DNA of 64,000 bases from JAKFDK01 sp036676195 (GCA_036676195.1 JAKFDK010000106.1:25050-89049), one strand, 5' to 3'. Shown: positions 7,991 to 16,764, counted from the stretch's first letter. The notes: generated by a model from the sequence alone, not told the origin. A program made the numbers and translations.

Positions 7991-8491
7991 TCAGCGCTGC
8001 AGCAAGGAGGCCAGCACCTGCAGGGACGCAACTTTGTGTTGGACCAGCCAGACGGTGGCGTCAGCCCAGATTCCGCTGAACCGTGCAATGGTCGGGTTCA
8101 AGTAGGTGAGTGCCACCAGGCGCAGGAATTCACTGGAGCCCGCCGAAACCACAAGCACAGCCGAGAAAGCGTAAGCGGCATTGGCCCACCTGCCCCAGGT
8201 CCAGTGACCCTTGAACCAGTTCCACGGCTGCCACAGTGCGGCTTCATGCTCCTGCGCCAGCCTCAGCATGACCTGTTGCGTAAAGTTAACCGGCAGGGGC
8301 GGCGGGTCAGCCAGCACCCGCTGATGCAGTTGCGGATCTGCCAATGCGGCGAACAGGTTACGGTCGTCCTCCAGCTCCGCCCGGCAGTCCGCACAGTAGG
8401 CCAGGTGCCCATCCATGTCGGTCACCTCCTCCGCCGACAATTCGTCAGCCAGGTATAACCCCAATCGCTGCTGAGCCTGTTGGCAATCCAC
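7991..8491 (-). CDS. Zinc-finger anti-sigma factor
   Basis: About 166 residues from the GTG at 8491. The N-terminal anti-sigma zinc finger (zf-HC2) is complete: CQQAQQRLGLYLADELS, then HLAYCADCRAEL, giving the His-x3-Cys-x2-Cys pattern. A single membrane segment near residues 105-125 (YAFSAVLVVSAGS) separates the cytosolic domain from a short outer C-terminus. It overlaps the end of the sigma gene by about 47 bases, the normal translational coupling for a sigma/anti-sigma pair. The longest frame reaches 8563, but a poly-G Shine-Dalgarno site lies just before GTG 8497/8491. Confidence 0.85.
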   Translation of the reverse strand: MDCQQAQQRLGLYLADELSAEEVTDMDGHLAYCADCRAELEDDRNLFAALADPQLHQRVLADPPPLPVNFTQQVMLRLAQEHEAALWQPWNWFKGHWTWGRWANAAYAFSAVLVVSAGSSEFLRLVALTYLNPTIARFSGIWADATVWLVQHKVASLQVLASLLQR

Positions 8492-9065
8492 TTCCACCCC
8501 CCCTTTCCCTGTCCAGTAAGATACGTTTGAGTTGCGCTCTGGCCCGGTAAAGGCGGGTCTCAATGGTTCGGACCGGTACCGCGAGACGTTCAGCGATTTC
8601 CTGGTACGACAGGTTGTGGAAGTGGTAAAGTATAACAGCCTGTCGGTAGTCTTCCGAAAGTTGCTTCAGAGCAGCCGCCACCTGTTCCCGGCGTTCCCTG
8701 ATCAGAGCCTCGTCCTCCGGCCCCGGCCCGTGGTCGGCAACCTGAGGGGACAGAGAGCTTTCCTCTCCCGGCGGGGCCAGCGGCACCTGCAGGGGCCGCC
8801 GTTTACGGGAGCGCAGGTAATCCAGCGCGGCATTGACCGTCAGCCGGTGCAGCCATGTCGTGAAGGCCGCATCTCCGCGGTAACCGGGCAAAGCCCGGTA
8901 AACCTTGAGGAACACTTCCTGGGCCAGGTCCCGAGCTTCCTCAGCGTCGGCAACCATGGCATAAAGGGTGCGGTAAATACGGCCCTGATGCCGGTCTACC
9001 AGCAGGGCAAAGGCGTCGGTATGGCCTTTTTGCGCAGCCAGGGCCAGTTCCTCATCCCGCTGCAC
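8445..9065 (-). CDS. ECF sigma-70 family RNA polymerase sigma factor (SigW-like)
   Basis: This 206-residue protein has sigma region 2 (DAFALLVDRHQGRIYRTL, AEEARDLAQEVFLKVYRALP, then FTTWLHRLTVNAALDYLRSR) and region 4 with its helix-turn-helix (LSYQEIAERLAVPVRTIETR LYRARAQLKRIL). It is a group IV sigma factor that would direct RNA polymerase to a small regulon under control of the overlapping anti-sigma factor. GGAGGG lies eight bases before GTG 9065; the frame extends to 9086 without a better site. The extra Gly/Ser-rich C-terminal 20 residues lie in the overlap with the next gene. Confidence 0.93.
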   Translation of the reverse strand: MQRDEELALAAQKGHTDAFALLVDRHQGRIYRTLYAMVADAEEARDLAQEVFLKVYRALPGYRGDAAFTTWLHRLTVNAALDYLRSRKRRPLQVPLAPPGEESSLSPQVADHGPGPEDEALIRERREQVAAALKQLSEDYRQAVILYHFHNLSYQEIAERLAVPVRTIETRLYRARAQLKRILLDRERGGGSGLPTGSAAIGVIPG

Positions 9066-9159
9066 CGTAAAAGCCCTCCAGTGCACCTGTCCTGCACGTA
9101 TAGACGCACGGCCACGGTAAAACCCTTCACTGAAAACGGAGGCTTTCCTGCAATCCCTT

Positions 9160-10059
9160 ATGGATAAGCGTGATAACCTGAATCCACTGCGTTACCCCAC
9201 CCTGGGGCAGGTCAACCTGTATTTTGCCTTGGCCGTTGTAGGCTCGGTGGTCAGCGGCGTGACCCTGCGGGCCAAGTGGGGCCTGCCTGCTGCTCTGCTG
9301 ACCCACGTACTGTTGTTCGTCCTGCTGCCTGCCCTGATGGCCCCGGCAGGTGCATACCGCCAGATCTTTCGCCTGCGTCCGGTCGGGTCAGTCACCGTGG
9401 CCAAGAGTCTGCTCATTGGCGGATTTGCCTGGCTAACGGCCCAGGCCCTGGGTGTGGTAGCCTACTACGTGTACTCCCGTCTGGGCGGGCAACCGGCCGA
9501 TCCCTACCAGTCCCTCCTGGGCGGGGACACGTCGCGCTGGCTGCTGTTTCTGACGGTGGCCGTTATGCCGGCACTGACGGAGGAATTTGCCTTCCGTGGC
9601 CTGGTGCTTTCCGGCTATGCCCGTCTCGGCAGCCGGGCCGCCTGGGTCGGCGCCGGTCTGTTGTTTGCGGCCCTGCACCTCTCGGCCCTGCGCCTGCCGG
9701 CCCTGGGACTGCTGGGCATGGTGTACGCCCATGCTGCCTTGCGGACCGGTTCTTTGATTCCCGGAATGTTGATGCACCTTACCAATAACACCATATCCCT
9801 GTCCTACTATTTTGCCAATCCACAGCCGGGAGCGACACCCAGCCTGACGATTCCCTTTTCCGCCGTACTGTACTGGACAGTAGCGGGGTTGGTGGCGCTC
9901 GGGCCCATGCTGGCCCTGCTGCGTACCCTGGAACCAGGCCCGGATGCCCCGGCTCCTCTGGACCCGGAGCATGTCTTCAGCCGCTGGTGGCCCCTCCTGC
10001 CCGCCGGAGTGCTCGTTGGCAGCCTGATGTTCTACGAACTCACCCGGCAGGTGCAGTGA
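9160..10059 (+). CDS. CPBP family intramembrane glutamic protease
   Basis: This 299-residue polytopic membrane protein has the CPBP (Abi/CAAX protease) motifs: EEFAFRG at about residue 143 (motif 1, Glu-Glu and Arg), FAALHLS at about 172 (motif 2 His), and MLMHLTNNTI at about 206 (motif 3 His and Asn). About eight hydrophobic segments are visible. The family cleaves membrane peptides, as in prenyl-protein and bacteriocin processing. It is divergent from the sigma operon and its target is unknown. The upstream GGAGGC lies 16 bases from the ATG, a long spacing. Confidence 0.88.
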   Translation: MDKRDNLNPLRYPTLGQVNLYFALAVVGSVVSGVTLRAKWGLPAALLTHVLLFVLLPALMAPAGAYRQIFRLRPVGSVTVAKSLLIGGFAWLTAQALGVVAYYVYSRLGGQPADPYQSLLGGDTSRWLLFLTVAVMPALTEEFAFRGLVLSGYARLGSRAAWVGAGLLFAALHLSALRLPALGLLGMVYAHAALRTGSLIPGMLMHLTNNTISLSYYFANPQPGATPSLTIPFSAVLYWTVAGLVALGPMLALLRTLEPGPDAPAPLDPEHVFSRWWPLLPAGVLVGSLMFYELTRQVQ

Positions 10060-10167
10060 ATCGTGTGGTTGGGGGTACACCCACTCCGGAGACGACATAA
10101 GATGGGATGCGGGCACCTAAGATATTACGCAGTGTGCAATCTTGTATCGTCCACGTATGTTGCCCGC

Positions 10168-10199
10168 CGGTCCGCCCAGTGCACGGGGCGGACCGTTTT
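10168..10199 (+). terminator. Rho-independent terminator
   Basis: A 10-bp stem (CGGTCCGCCC with GGGCGGACCG) is followed directly by TTTTC on the plus strand, about 110 bases after the CPBP gene. Confidence 0.75.
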
Positions 10200-10219
10200 C
10201 TTGCGCACGGCAATGGCAA

Positions 10220-10247
10220 AACCCGCTCCGGACATCCGGAGCGGGTT
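10220..10247 (-). terminator. Terminator of the 4TMS protein gene
   Basis: A 13-bp perfect stem (AACCCGCTCCGGA with TCCGGAGCGGGTT) has a two-base loop. On the minus strand it is followed by TTTTGCC. It lies about 28 bases past the stop of the gene at 10276. Confidence 0.75.
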
Positions 10248-10275
10248 ATTCTGCTATAAGGGCAGCAGCCATCCA

Positions 10276-10623
10276 CTAATCTTTGGGGTTGAACACGCCA
10301 TTCAGGATCCAACTGAGAATACTGAAAATGACTGCTCCGATCATGGCATTCAGCCAGCCGTTCACCTGCACACCGGTAACCAACGCAGCCGCCAGAGCAA
10401 ACATGACTCCATTCACTACAAACGTGAAACAGCCAAGGGTGGCCATGTTCACCGGTAAGGTGAGCAGCAGAACAATCGGGCGGATCAGGGTATTCAAGAC
10501 CGCCAGCACCGCCGCCAACACCACGGCGGCTGCGAATCCGGCGATTTTGAACCCGGGTAGCAGAAAAGTCATTCCGTATAGCGCCAGGGCGTTCAAGCCC
10601 CAGCCAATGATCAGACGTGCCAC
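10276..10623 (-). CDS. 4TMS membrane protein ('phage holin family', PF04020)
   Basis: This 115-residue protein has four membrane helices (LIIGWGLNALALYGMTFLLP, FAAAVVLAAVLAVLNTLIRP, VLLLTLPVNMATLGCFTFVV, and the last near residues 75-105). It has the family-typical LNTLIRPIVLLLTLPVNMATLG stretch and a WLNGVFNPKD end. The family is named for phages but is widespread as a housekeeping bacterial gene; a holin function should not be assumed. GTG 10623 is preferred because AGGTGGAG lies six bases before it; the frame begins at 10641. Confidence 0.88.
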   Translation of the reverse strand: MARLIIGWGLNALALYGMTFLLPGFKIAGFAAAVVLAAVLAVLNTLIRPIVLLLTLPVNMATLGCFTFVVNGVMFALAAALVTGVQVNGWLNAMIGAVIFSILSWILNGVFNPKD

Positions 10624-10718
10624 GTGGTCTCCACCTGCCACTCTGGCCGGTCAGCCAACCGGCCGGTCAATTCTTTCCAATGCGCTCCCTGAAGCGGACC
10701 CGCCGGTCTGCCGGTGAC

Positions 10719-11765
10719 CTACAACAGGGTAATGGAGCCCACTCCGGTCCGCGCCCGTAGGACAACCTTGTTCGCAGCGCTGGTATAGCCAATAGTCTGG
10801 CCGGACATTTTCTTGGTGGTCAGGTGGTCCTGCAGCCGCTGGCTTTCCCACTGCCGGCAACTCTGATCATGGATACCGCCCACCCCTGTGGCCAGATCCA
10901 CTTGCAGACCAACCTGCGGTACGGATGCAGTATCAAAGGTAATGGATCCGTTGCCCGAGGTCGCCTCGGCCCGGGCGCTGCGGTTGCCCAGCAGCGTCAC
11001 CTCGGCACTGCCGTTACCGGTGTTGACATCCACTTCCGCCGCATCGGTCCCGACCTTAATACTGCCGTTGCCGGTACGGGCCTCCACCCGCCCCCAGGCC
11101 CCGCCCTCCACCCGGATCCGACCGTTGCCGCTGCGCAAAGCCGCCGCCGACCCGGTCAGCCCTTCAAGCTCGATCCGGCCGTTGCCAGTGCGTGCACCCA
11201 GAGTGTATGTGAGATGTCCGGGCAGATACAGGTCCAGTCCGGCCATCTGGAGTTCCCCATAATGGCGGGTAACAAACCGGATACCCGCATCAGTGACCAC
11301 AAACGGGGCCAGTTCGGCCCCCCGGCTCCGGGCCTCTGCCTCCGAACCGGCCCTGACCCGGCGGGTAATAATGGCCTTGAAATGGGGACGGTCCCAGGCA
11401 TAAACGCAGAGGCGTCCATTGCCCACATTCAGGTCCACCGGCACATGATTGGCGCTGAGGGAACCTTCTACTTCTTCGATCACCTCCAGCCCGGTGCCCA
11501 GGGAGATCAGATCGCTGAGCCGGGACAGCATTCCCCCCAGCCAGTCGCTGAAACCGTTGCCCTGCCCGCCGGAGATGGCGGCAGCACCCGATGCGGATGG
11601 CGCCGGCGCATCCCCAAAATCCGGGCCGGGCGGCACCTCCCGGGGCGCCTCAGTCACAGGGGGAGCCGGTGGGCCCTCCAGGGCACGCAGCAGTTCGGCT
11701 GCCTCAGCGGCGGTAATCTTCTTTTCTGACAACATCTGCAAGATCAGCAAGCGTTCCTCTTCCAT
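10719..11765 (-). CDS. SHOCT-like plus DUF4097 beta-repeat protein (YvlB/LiaX-like)
   Basis: This 348-residue protein has a short helical SHOCT-like domain at residues 1-33 (MEEERLLILQMLSEKKITAAEAAELLRALE), a Pro/Ala linker, and a long DUF4097 beta-repeat domain. That domain has recurring GNG motifs (GRTGNGRIELEG, LRSGNGRIRVEG, ARTGNGSIKVGT, VNTGNGSAEVTL, ATSGNGSITFDT), one per beta-helix rung. Related YvlB/LiaX proteins act in the envelope-stress response to membrane-active peptides. The ATG at 11765 has GGGAGG nine bases before it. It follows the DUF2089 regulator gene, whose C-terminal helical domain is of the same SHOCT-like type. Confidence 0.85.
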   Translation of the reverse strand: MEEERLLILQMLSEKKITAAEAAELLRALEGPPAPPVTEAPREVPPGPDFGDAPAPSASGAAAISGGQGNGFSDWLGGMLSRLSDLISLGTGLEVIEEVEGSLSANHVPVDLNVGNGRLCVYAWDRPHFKAIITRRVRAGSEAEARSRGAELAPFVVTDAGIRFVTRHYGELQMAGLDLYLPGHLTYTLGARTGNGRIELEGLTGSAAALRSGNGRIRVEGGAWGRVEARTGNGSIKVGTDAAEVDVNTGNGSAEVTLLGNRSARAEATSGNGSITFDTASVPQVGLQVDLATGVGGIHDQSCRQWESQRLQDHLTTKKMSGQTIGYTSAANKVVLRARTGVGSITLL

Positions 11766-11819
11766 CTTTCCCAACCTCCCATCTGATGCACGCCCGGTCC
11801 ACCCTGTGGCTTGGCTCCC

Positions 11820-12212
11820 TCACAGCGTCTTCAAGAGTTTAACCGCCTCTTCCGGGCCGATCTCTCCCTTGTTCAAGGCGTCCAGGATTTCCTTGCGCCG
11901 GTTCTGGCGACCGGCGTCCTCCCCAGCCGCGTGAGCCTCCACCCGATAGCCCAGTGCCTCCAGTACCCCGTCCAGCCGGCCACGAACGGTGGGGTATGAG
12001 ATCCCCAGTTCCCGCTCCACTTCCTTGATATTGCCCCGGCACTTCAGGAAAATCTCGACAAACTCCAACTGCTCCCGGTTCAGCTTGGCGAAAGGGGGCA
12101 GATCAAAGTTCCCTTCAATACCGGTCTCGCAGTGGCCACAACGCAGCTTCGTCACAGCCAATTCCTCGGCACAGACGGGGCAGCGTCCTGGCATCCGACG
12201 CTTTGGCTGCAT
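11820..12212 (-). CDS. DUF2089 family zinc-ribbon / HTH regulator
   Basis: This is a protein of about 130 residues. A zinc ribbon (CPVCAEELAVTKLRCGHCETGI) leads into an HTH module typical of DUF2089 (LNREQLEFVEIFLKCRGNIK EVERELGISYPTVRGRLDGV), then a SHOCT-like C-terminal helix pair (RRKEILDALNKGEIGPEEAVKLLK). The family is presumed to be a DNA-binding regulator of the adjacent DUF4097 gene, as the two are commonly neighbours. The ATG at 12212 has GGGGGTGG seven bases before it and lets the protein begin just before the ribbon; the frame extends to 12266. Confidence 0.88.
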   Translation of the reverse strand: MQPKRRMPGRCPVCAEELAVTKLRCGHCETGIEGNFDLPPFAKLNREQLEFVEIFLKCRGNIKEVERELGISYPTVRGRLDGVLEALGYRVEAHAAGEDAGRQNRRKEILDALNKGEIGPEEAVKLLKTL

Positions 12213-12286
12213 CCCATCCACCCCCACGACCTTAACCTTTTCAATCGGCCCCTTCATATCTATCAACCGGTCAATTCACATTTTTG

Positions 12287-12316
12287 ATTCTACGCCCACC
12301 AGCGCCGAAAGGTCAA
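12287..12316 (-). promoter_or_regulatory. Sigma-A promoter of the DUF2089-DUF4097 operon
   Basis: Reading leftward, TTGACC (12311-12316) and TAGAAT (12287-12292) are separated by 18 bases; each matches consensus at five of six positions. It lies about 75 bases upstream of the chosen DUF2089 start. Confidence 0.65.
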
Positions 12317-12413
12317 GTCGGATGTTGATCTTTTTAATACCGGACTTGATTTTATTAAAGCCCCCAGGACAAGACGGATTACCCCTTGCTGCTTCCCGAC
12401 CTGAACAGGTAGA

Positions 12414-13652
12414 GTGAGAGCCGGGGGGATCACCTTGCGACAACGGATCTACCCGCTGGCTGGACTGCTCCTGGGCCTTTTGCTGCTGGGGGGTGCTTTC
12501 CGCCCTGCTGCCCGATCCTTGCCTCGCACCGCCCGCCCTGCTCCCGGCTATCTGGCCCCCGATCTCGTGGGACAGTCGGTCGACGGCCGCACGGTCCGTC
12601 TCAGCGACCTGCGGGGCCAGGCCGTTTTTCTGAATTTCTGGGCCAGTTGGTGCGGACCATGCCGCCTGGAAATGCCGGACATTCAACGTCTGGCCCGCAA
12701 TGCTCCGGCAGGCGCTACGGTTCTCACCGTTAATGCCACCGATACCGAAGCGTCCCCCGTCGACCCGCTGATGTACATGCAGCAGGCCGGGCTCGATTTC
12801 CTCTTCGTGTATGACCTGAGTGGTGAAATACAGCGGGAATACCAGGTGGCCGCCTTTCCCACCAGCCTGTTCGTGGATCCGCAGGGCGTGATTCGCCGCC
12901 GCGTCGCCGGCCCGATGACGTTTTCTGCCATGGCCGCCGAACTGACGGCCGCCCTGGCGCCCGGCTCCTTCCCGCCGCCGGATATCGCCGGAGTATCCAG
13001 GCTGCCGGAAGTGCTGGCCCTGGGCCGCCTGCGCCTGGAGACCGGTATGGTATTGCTGCTCCTGGGGGTGGTCACCGCCGGCCTGCTGGCCCGGGTGACT
13101 TTCCGACGCCGGGGGCTTCCGCCCGGAGCGGCAGGCGATCTGCTGGCCGGCATGGCTACCGGTGCCCTGCTGGGCAGCAAGCTGGCCATCTTCCTGACCG
13201 ATCCCCCGGCGTATGCACGTCAGCCCCTGCTCCTGTTACTGGCACAGGGCAGCCGCCCGGTGACCGTGGCGGGGGCCGCGCTTGGTGCTCTGGCCTGGGC
13301 GGCCTGGGACCTGCGTTTCTTACCCGTGCGGCGGACGCTCGACGGCCTGGCCGCCCCCCTGCTGATGGGGGCAGCGGTGGCCACCGCCGGCCTGTCCGGC
13401 TGGGCAACCGCGGCAGGGTGGGCCGCAGCCGGGGCTTATACCGCCTGGGCTGGTGGCCGGGGCGGGCAAGCGGGACACACGGCGCTGATCGGAGTAGCCG
13501 CCGGGGCCACAGTCCTGGTGGGGCTCGACTTTGCCCGCCCGGCCGTGTCCATGTTAGCCGGTCTCACCCTGTCGCAATGGCTGAGTGGCAGCCTGGGGTT
13601 GGGAATTCTGGGCTGGTTAGGCTATAGAACGAAACCAGAGGCAGATCCATAG
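12414..13652 (+). CDS. TlpA/ResA-like thioredoxin fused to a Lgt-like membrane domain
   Basis: A 412-residue protein with an N-terminal membrane anchor (residues 13-28) and an extracellular TlpA/ResA-type thioredoxin domain at about 45-195. That domain has WASWCGPC (redox Cys80 and Cys83) and the cis-Pro loop AAFPTSLFVDPQG. The C-terminal half (about 210-405) is six or seven membrane helices whose order of features (GALLGSKLAIFL, RTLDGLAAPLLMGAAVATAG) recalls prolipoprotein diacylglyceryl transferase. The Lgt His-Gly and GRxGNF catalytic motifs are missing. A thiol-disulphide reductase tethered to a degenerate Lgt-like domain fits best. Starts at GTG 12414 or TTG 12435 are both possible. Confidence 0.72.
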   Translation: MRAGGITLRQRIYPLAGLLLGLLLLGGAFRPAARSLPRTARPAPGYLAPDLVGQSVDGRTVRLSDLRGQAVFLNFWASWCGPCRLEMPDIQRLARNAPAGATVLTVNATDTEASPVDPLMYMQQAGLDFLFVYDLSGEIQREYQVAAFPTSLFVDPQGVIRRRVAGPMTFSAMAAELTAALAPGSFPPPDIAGVSRLPEVLALGRLRLETGMVLLLLGVVTAGLLARVTFRRRGLPPGAAGDLLAGMATGALLGSKLAIFLTDPPAYARQPLLLLLAQGSRPVTVAGAALGALAWAAWDLRFLPVRRTLDGLAAPLLMGAAVATAGLSGWATAAGWAAAGAYTAWAGGRGGQAGHTALIGVAAGATVLVGLDFARPAVSMLAGLTLSQWLSGSLGLGILGWLGYRTKPEADP

Positions 13653-13875
13653 TTAATTGAAACTTCCGTATTGAACGATATGAGCTTTGCAGCATAACAT
13701 TGAGCTTGCGGGGAGCGAGTAGCCCCCGGCGAAACCGGCCACAGCCGCATGGGTCACCCCCCGCGCAGCGTGCCGATCCGGCCCCCGCCCGGGGTCGAGG
13801 TCAGCCTGCGTCACCCCCGGACCGGGAGAGGTCTGCAGAAGTACCCATCCACCGCGGCCGGCTGCCGTCATATAC

Positions 13876-13908
13876 GTGAACGCCCTGGCATTGTGCCAGG
13901 GCGTTCAC
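13876..13908. terminator. Hairpin between convergent genes
   Basis: A perfect 14-bp stem (GTGAACGCCCTGGC with GCCAGGGCGTTCAC) has a five-base loop. There is no T tract on either side. It lies between the convergent thioredoxin and deacetylase genes in a 287-base gap that shows nothing else recognisable. Confidence 0.5.
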
Positions 13909-13939
13909 GCGCGCCGAACGGTATGGGAGTGACCCGGAG

Positions 13940-14827
13940 CTAGGGCTCCGGCGTGACAAATTCGTACCCGAGTTCCCGCAGCCCTTTGATGATCTCCGGC
14001 AACGCTTCCGCAGTGTGCCGCAGGGTGTCGTGGAACAAGATGATGCTACCGGGGTGCAGCGGAGTCATCTGGTTGTTGCGGGGCTGCTCGCTGAGTACGT
14101 CCTGAATCACGATGGCGGGGTCCTTGTAACCGTCCCTGGTATCCATCCAGTCGCCGGAACCGTGGTCCCAGTTGATCAGTTGCATCTCCAGTTCCTGCAT
14201 CAGGGCCAGAGTGTCGTCGTTGTACGCCCCGAACGGCGGCCGGAAGTACCGGGGTTTACGGCCAGTGACCCGTTCCACCGTCTCGTTTACGCCAACAATC
14301 GCCTGCCGCTGTTGCTCCCTGGTCATGAACCGCAGATTCTCGTGGTTCAGCGTGTGGGTACCAATCAGGTGCCCCTGCTCTGCCACCTGCCGCAGCACAT
14401 CTTCATACCTGGCCGCGTTGCCGGTTACAAAAAAGAGGGCTGTCACCTGATTCGCCTTGAGCACTTCCAGGATTTTAGCCGTGTTCTCGGGGTGTGGGCC
14501 GTCGTCAAAGGTCAGCATGGCTACTTTCTTGCCGGCGGCAGCCGGGTCATCGCTCACAATCGGGCCGTAACGGGTCTTCACGATCCACTTGACCGGCGGC
14601 GGTGCCGGGGCAGGTGCCGGCTCGGCAGTCCGGGGCAGGTCCGAGGGCTCTTTCGCTTCAGGCGCAGGCTGGGAGGAGGGGGGTTGCGTGGCGGTGGTAG
14701 CCGGTGGCGGGGCGGCAGCCGGCGGGGCTGCCTTGGAACAGGCCACTGGCAGGGCCCCGGCGACGGTCAGAAAAAGACCGGCGATCAGGCGCCGAGACAG
14801 GGGGGGGTAGGTCACAGGGGGTGTCAT
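13940..14827 (-). CDS. Polysaccharide deacetylase (NodB homology domain), exported
   Basis: This 295-residue protein has an N-terminal hydrophobic export signal ending in ALPVACSK (a lipobox-like site, imperfect at -3), a Pro/Ala linker to about residue 78 and a NodB deacetylase domain. Motifs are AMLTFDDGPHP (catalytic Asp and metal Asp), HTLNHENL (metal His pair), RPPFGAYND, and near the end IILFHDTLRHT with the catalytic His. It would remove acetyl groups from peptidoglycan or another wall glycan outside the membrane. It lies next to uvrC on the same strand, with no obvious functional link. Confidence 0.92.
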   Translation of the reverse strand: MTPPVTYPPLSRRLIAGLFLTVAGALPVACSKAAPPAAAPPPATTATQPPSSQPAPEAKEPSDLPRTAEPAPAPAPPPVKWIVKTRYGPIVSDDPAAAGKKVAMLTFDDGPHPENTAKILEVLKANQVTALFFVTGNAARYEDVLRQVAEQGHLIGTHTLNHENLRFMTREQQRQAIVGVNETVERVTGRKPRYFRPPFGAYNDDTLALMQELEMQLINWDHGSGDWMDTRDGYKDPAIVIQDVLSEQPRNNQMTPLHPGSIILFHDTLRHTAEALPEIIKGLRELGYEFVTPEP

Positions 14828-14865
14828 CCTTCCGCTGTTGGTGCTTGACTTTCGCCTGCGAATCC

Positions 14866-16764
14866 TTAATCGGACCGCTGCTGCTCCAGATATACTGCCA
14901 GGCGTTCCGCGGCATCCCGATTCATGCCTGGTACGGCAGCCAGGTCATCTACCCCGGCCTCCTTGATTTTCTTGAGCGACCCGAAGTGCCGCAGCAACGC
15001 CTGCTTCCGTTTCGGACCGATTCCCGGCGCCTCATCCAGCAGGGAGCGGCTGAGACCTTTGGAGCGCAGCTTCTGATGGTACGTGTTGCCGAAACGGTGC
15101 GTCTCATCGCGCAGCCGTTGCAGCAGAAACAGCCCCTGGGAGCCGCGCGGCAGCACATACGGCTCGCTACGATTCTCGGCAAACAGTACTTCTTCCTCTT
15201 TGGCCAGACCAAACACCGGAAACCGGCCGTATACACCGACCGCCTTCAGCGCTTCCAGCGCCGCGTTCAGCTGACCCTTACCGCCGTCAATAATCAACAG
15301 ATCGGGAAAAACGGCAAACTTGGGCGTCTCAGTCCGGGCCGGGGTAACCGTTCCCTCCCCGTATGCGGCCGGGGTTTCCGCCACCCGCTGCAGCTCTTCC
15401 TGCTCAGACAGTCCCCGCCTGAAGCGCCTGGAGATCGCCTCGGCCATATTGGCGAAGTCGTTATTGGTATCCACCCGCATTTTAAAGCGGCGATAGTCGC
15501 TGGTCTTCGGTTGACCGCCTTCAAACACAGCCATGGCTGCCACCACATCACTGCCCTGAATGTGAGCAATGTCAAAGCACTCCATCCGGTAAGGCAACAC
15601 CGGCAGCCCCAGGTGAGCCTGCAACTCGGCCATGGCGCCATCGGTAGCAGCCAGTTCCTGCTCCCGTTCCCGCCGCCGTTCCGACATGGCGGCATTGGCA
15701 TTCTCCAATACCAGTTCCACCAGCCGCCGCTTCTCACCACGGCGGGGCGTGTGCAGGCTCACCTTGCTGCCCCGGCGCTCACTGAGCCAGCGAGCAATGA
15801 GTTCCATATCCTCGGGATCGTCAGAGACCAGGATTTCCGGGGGAATGAAGGTGGTGCGATGGTAGTGCTGCTCCAGAAAGGCAGAAAGAATCTCGGCCGG
15901 GGACATACCCTCGGCATTGTTCAGGAAAAAGCTGTCGCGGCCGACCAGCTTGCCCATGCGGACGAAAAAGACCTGTACGCATGCATCGTCTCGCTCCCGC
16001 GCCCAGCCGATGACGTCGCGGTCGGTCAGGTCGTCGGTAATGATCTTCTGGCGCTCAGCCACTTTCTCAACAGCCCGAATCTGGTCGCGCAGTTCAGCCG
16101 CCCGTTCGAACTCCATTTCCTCGGCGGCTGCCTCCATCTGCGCCCGTAACCGCCTGAGGATCCCGTCCACGCGGCCGTTCAGAAATTCGCCCACGTCCTT
16201 GACAGTCTGGCTGTACCGATCCTGCTGGTCAAAGTCCGGCAGACACGGGGCCAGGCAGCGACCAATGTGCCACTGCAGGCATGCCTTGGGGTGACGGGCC
16301 GGTTCATTGCAGGTGCGCAGCGGAAAAATACGCCGCATCAGCTTCATTGTGTCGTGCACGGCGCCTGAGGTGGTATACGGGCCAAAATACCGGGAACCGT
16401 CCCGACGCATCTGCCGGGCAATGAGCAACCGGGGCCATGCATCTGCCAGGGTCAGCCGGAGGTAAGGGTAATGCTTGTCGTCCCGCAGCCGGATATTGTA
16501 CTTCGGCTTGTGGCGCTTGATCAAATTCGATTCCAGGATCAGCGCCTCAACCTCATTGTCAGTGACAATATGCTCGATACGGGCGATCTGTGGCACCATG
16601 AGCTGTACCTTGGGCGGCAGGTTGCGGCTGGACTGAAAGTACTGGCGTACCCGGTTCTTCAGGTTGATGGCCTTGCCCACGTACAGGATGCGCCCGGCCC
16701 CGTCCCGATAGATATAGCAGCCAGGCCGGTCAGGCAGCAGCTTGAGCTGTTCTTCCAGTTCCAT
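14866..16764 (-). CDS. uvrC: Excinuclease ABC subunit C
   Basis: This 632-residue nuclease of nucleotide excision repair makes both cuts around a lesion after UvrAB loading. The N-terminal GIY-YIG domain is clear (PGCYIYRDGAGRILYVGKAI NLKNRVRQYF). It is followed by the Cys-rich linker (LRTCNEPARHPKACLQWHIG RCLAPC), the UvrB-binding UVR motif (AAEEMEFERAAELRDQIRAV EK), the RNase H-like domain (AHIQGSDVVAAMAVFEGG and LLIIDGGKGQLNAA), and C-terminal helix-hairpin-helix motifs (LLDEAPGIGPKRKQALLRHF GS). A GAGGTGA site precedes the ATG. Its partner uvrA is at 27951-30818. Confidence 0.97.
   Translation of the reverse strand: MELEEQLKLLPDRPGCYIYRDGAGRILYVGKAINLKNRVRQYFQSSRNLPPKVQLMVPQIARIEHIVTDNEVEALILESNLIKRHKPKYNIRLRDDKHYPYLRLTLADAWPRLLIARQMRRDGSRYFGPYTTSGAVHDTMKLMRRIFPLRTCNEPARHPKACLQWHIGRCLAPCLPDFDQQDRYSQTVKDVGEFLNGRVDGILRRLRAQMEAAAEEMEFERAAELRDQIRAVEKVAERQKIITDDLTDRDVIGWARERDDACVQVFFVRMGKLVGRDSFFLNNAEGMSPAEILSAFLEQHYHRTTFIPPEILVSDDPEDMELIARWLSERRGSKVSLHTPRRGEKRRLVELVLENANAAMSERRREREQELAATDGAMAELQAHLGLPVLPYRMECFDIAHIQGSDVVAAMAVFEGGQPKTSDYRRFKMRVDTNNDFANMAEAISRRFRRGLSEQEELQRVAETPAAYGEGTVTPARTETPKFAVFPDLLIIDGGKGQLNAALEALKAVGVYGRFPVFGLAKEEEVLFAENRSEPYVLPRGSQGLFLLQRLRDETHRFGNTYHQKLRSKGLSRSLLDEAPGIGPKRKQALLRHFGSLKKIKEAGVDDLAAVPGMNRDAAERLAVYLEQQRSD

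Noticed and set aside
10276..10623. Prophage signal from the 'phage holin family' label
   Set aside because: PF04020 proteins are common chromosomal membrane proteins and no phage genes are nearby.
14704..16149. 481-codon open frame on the plus strand
   Set aside because: It is antisense to the polysaccharide deacetylase and uvrC; no protein family features.
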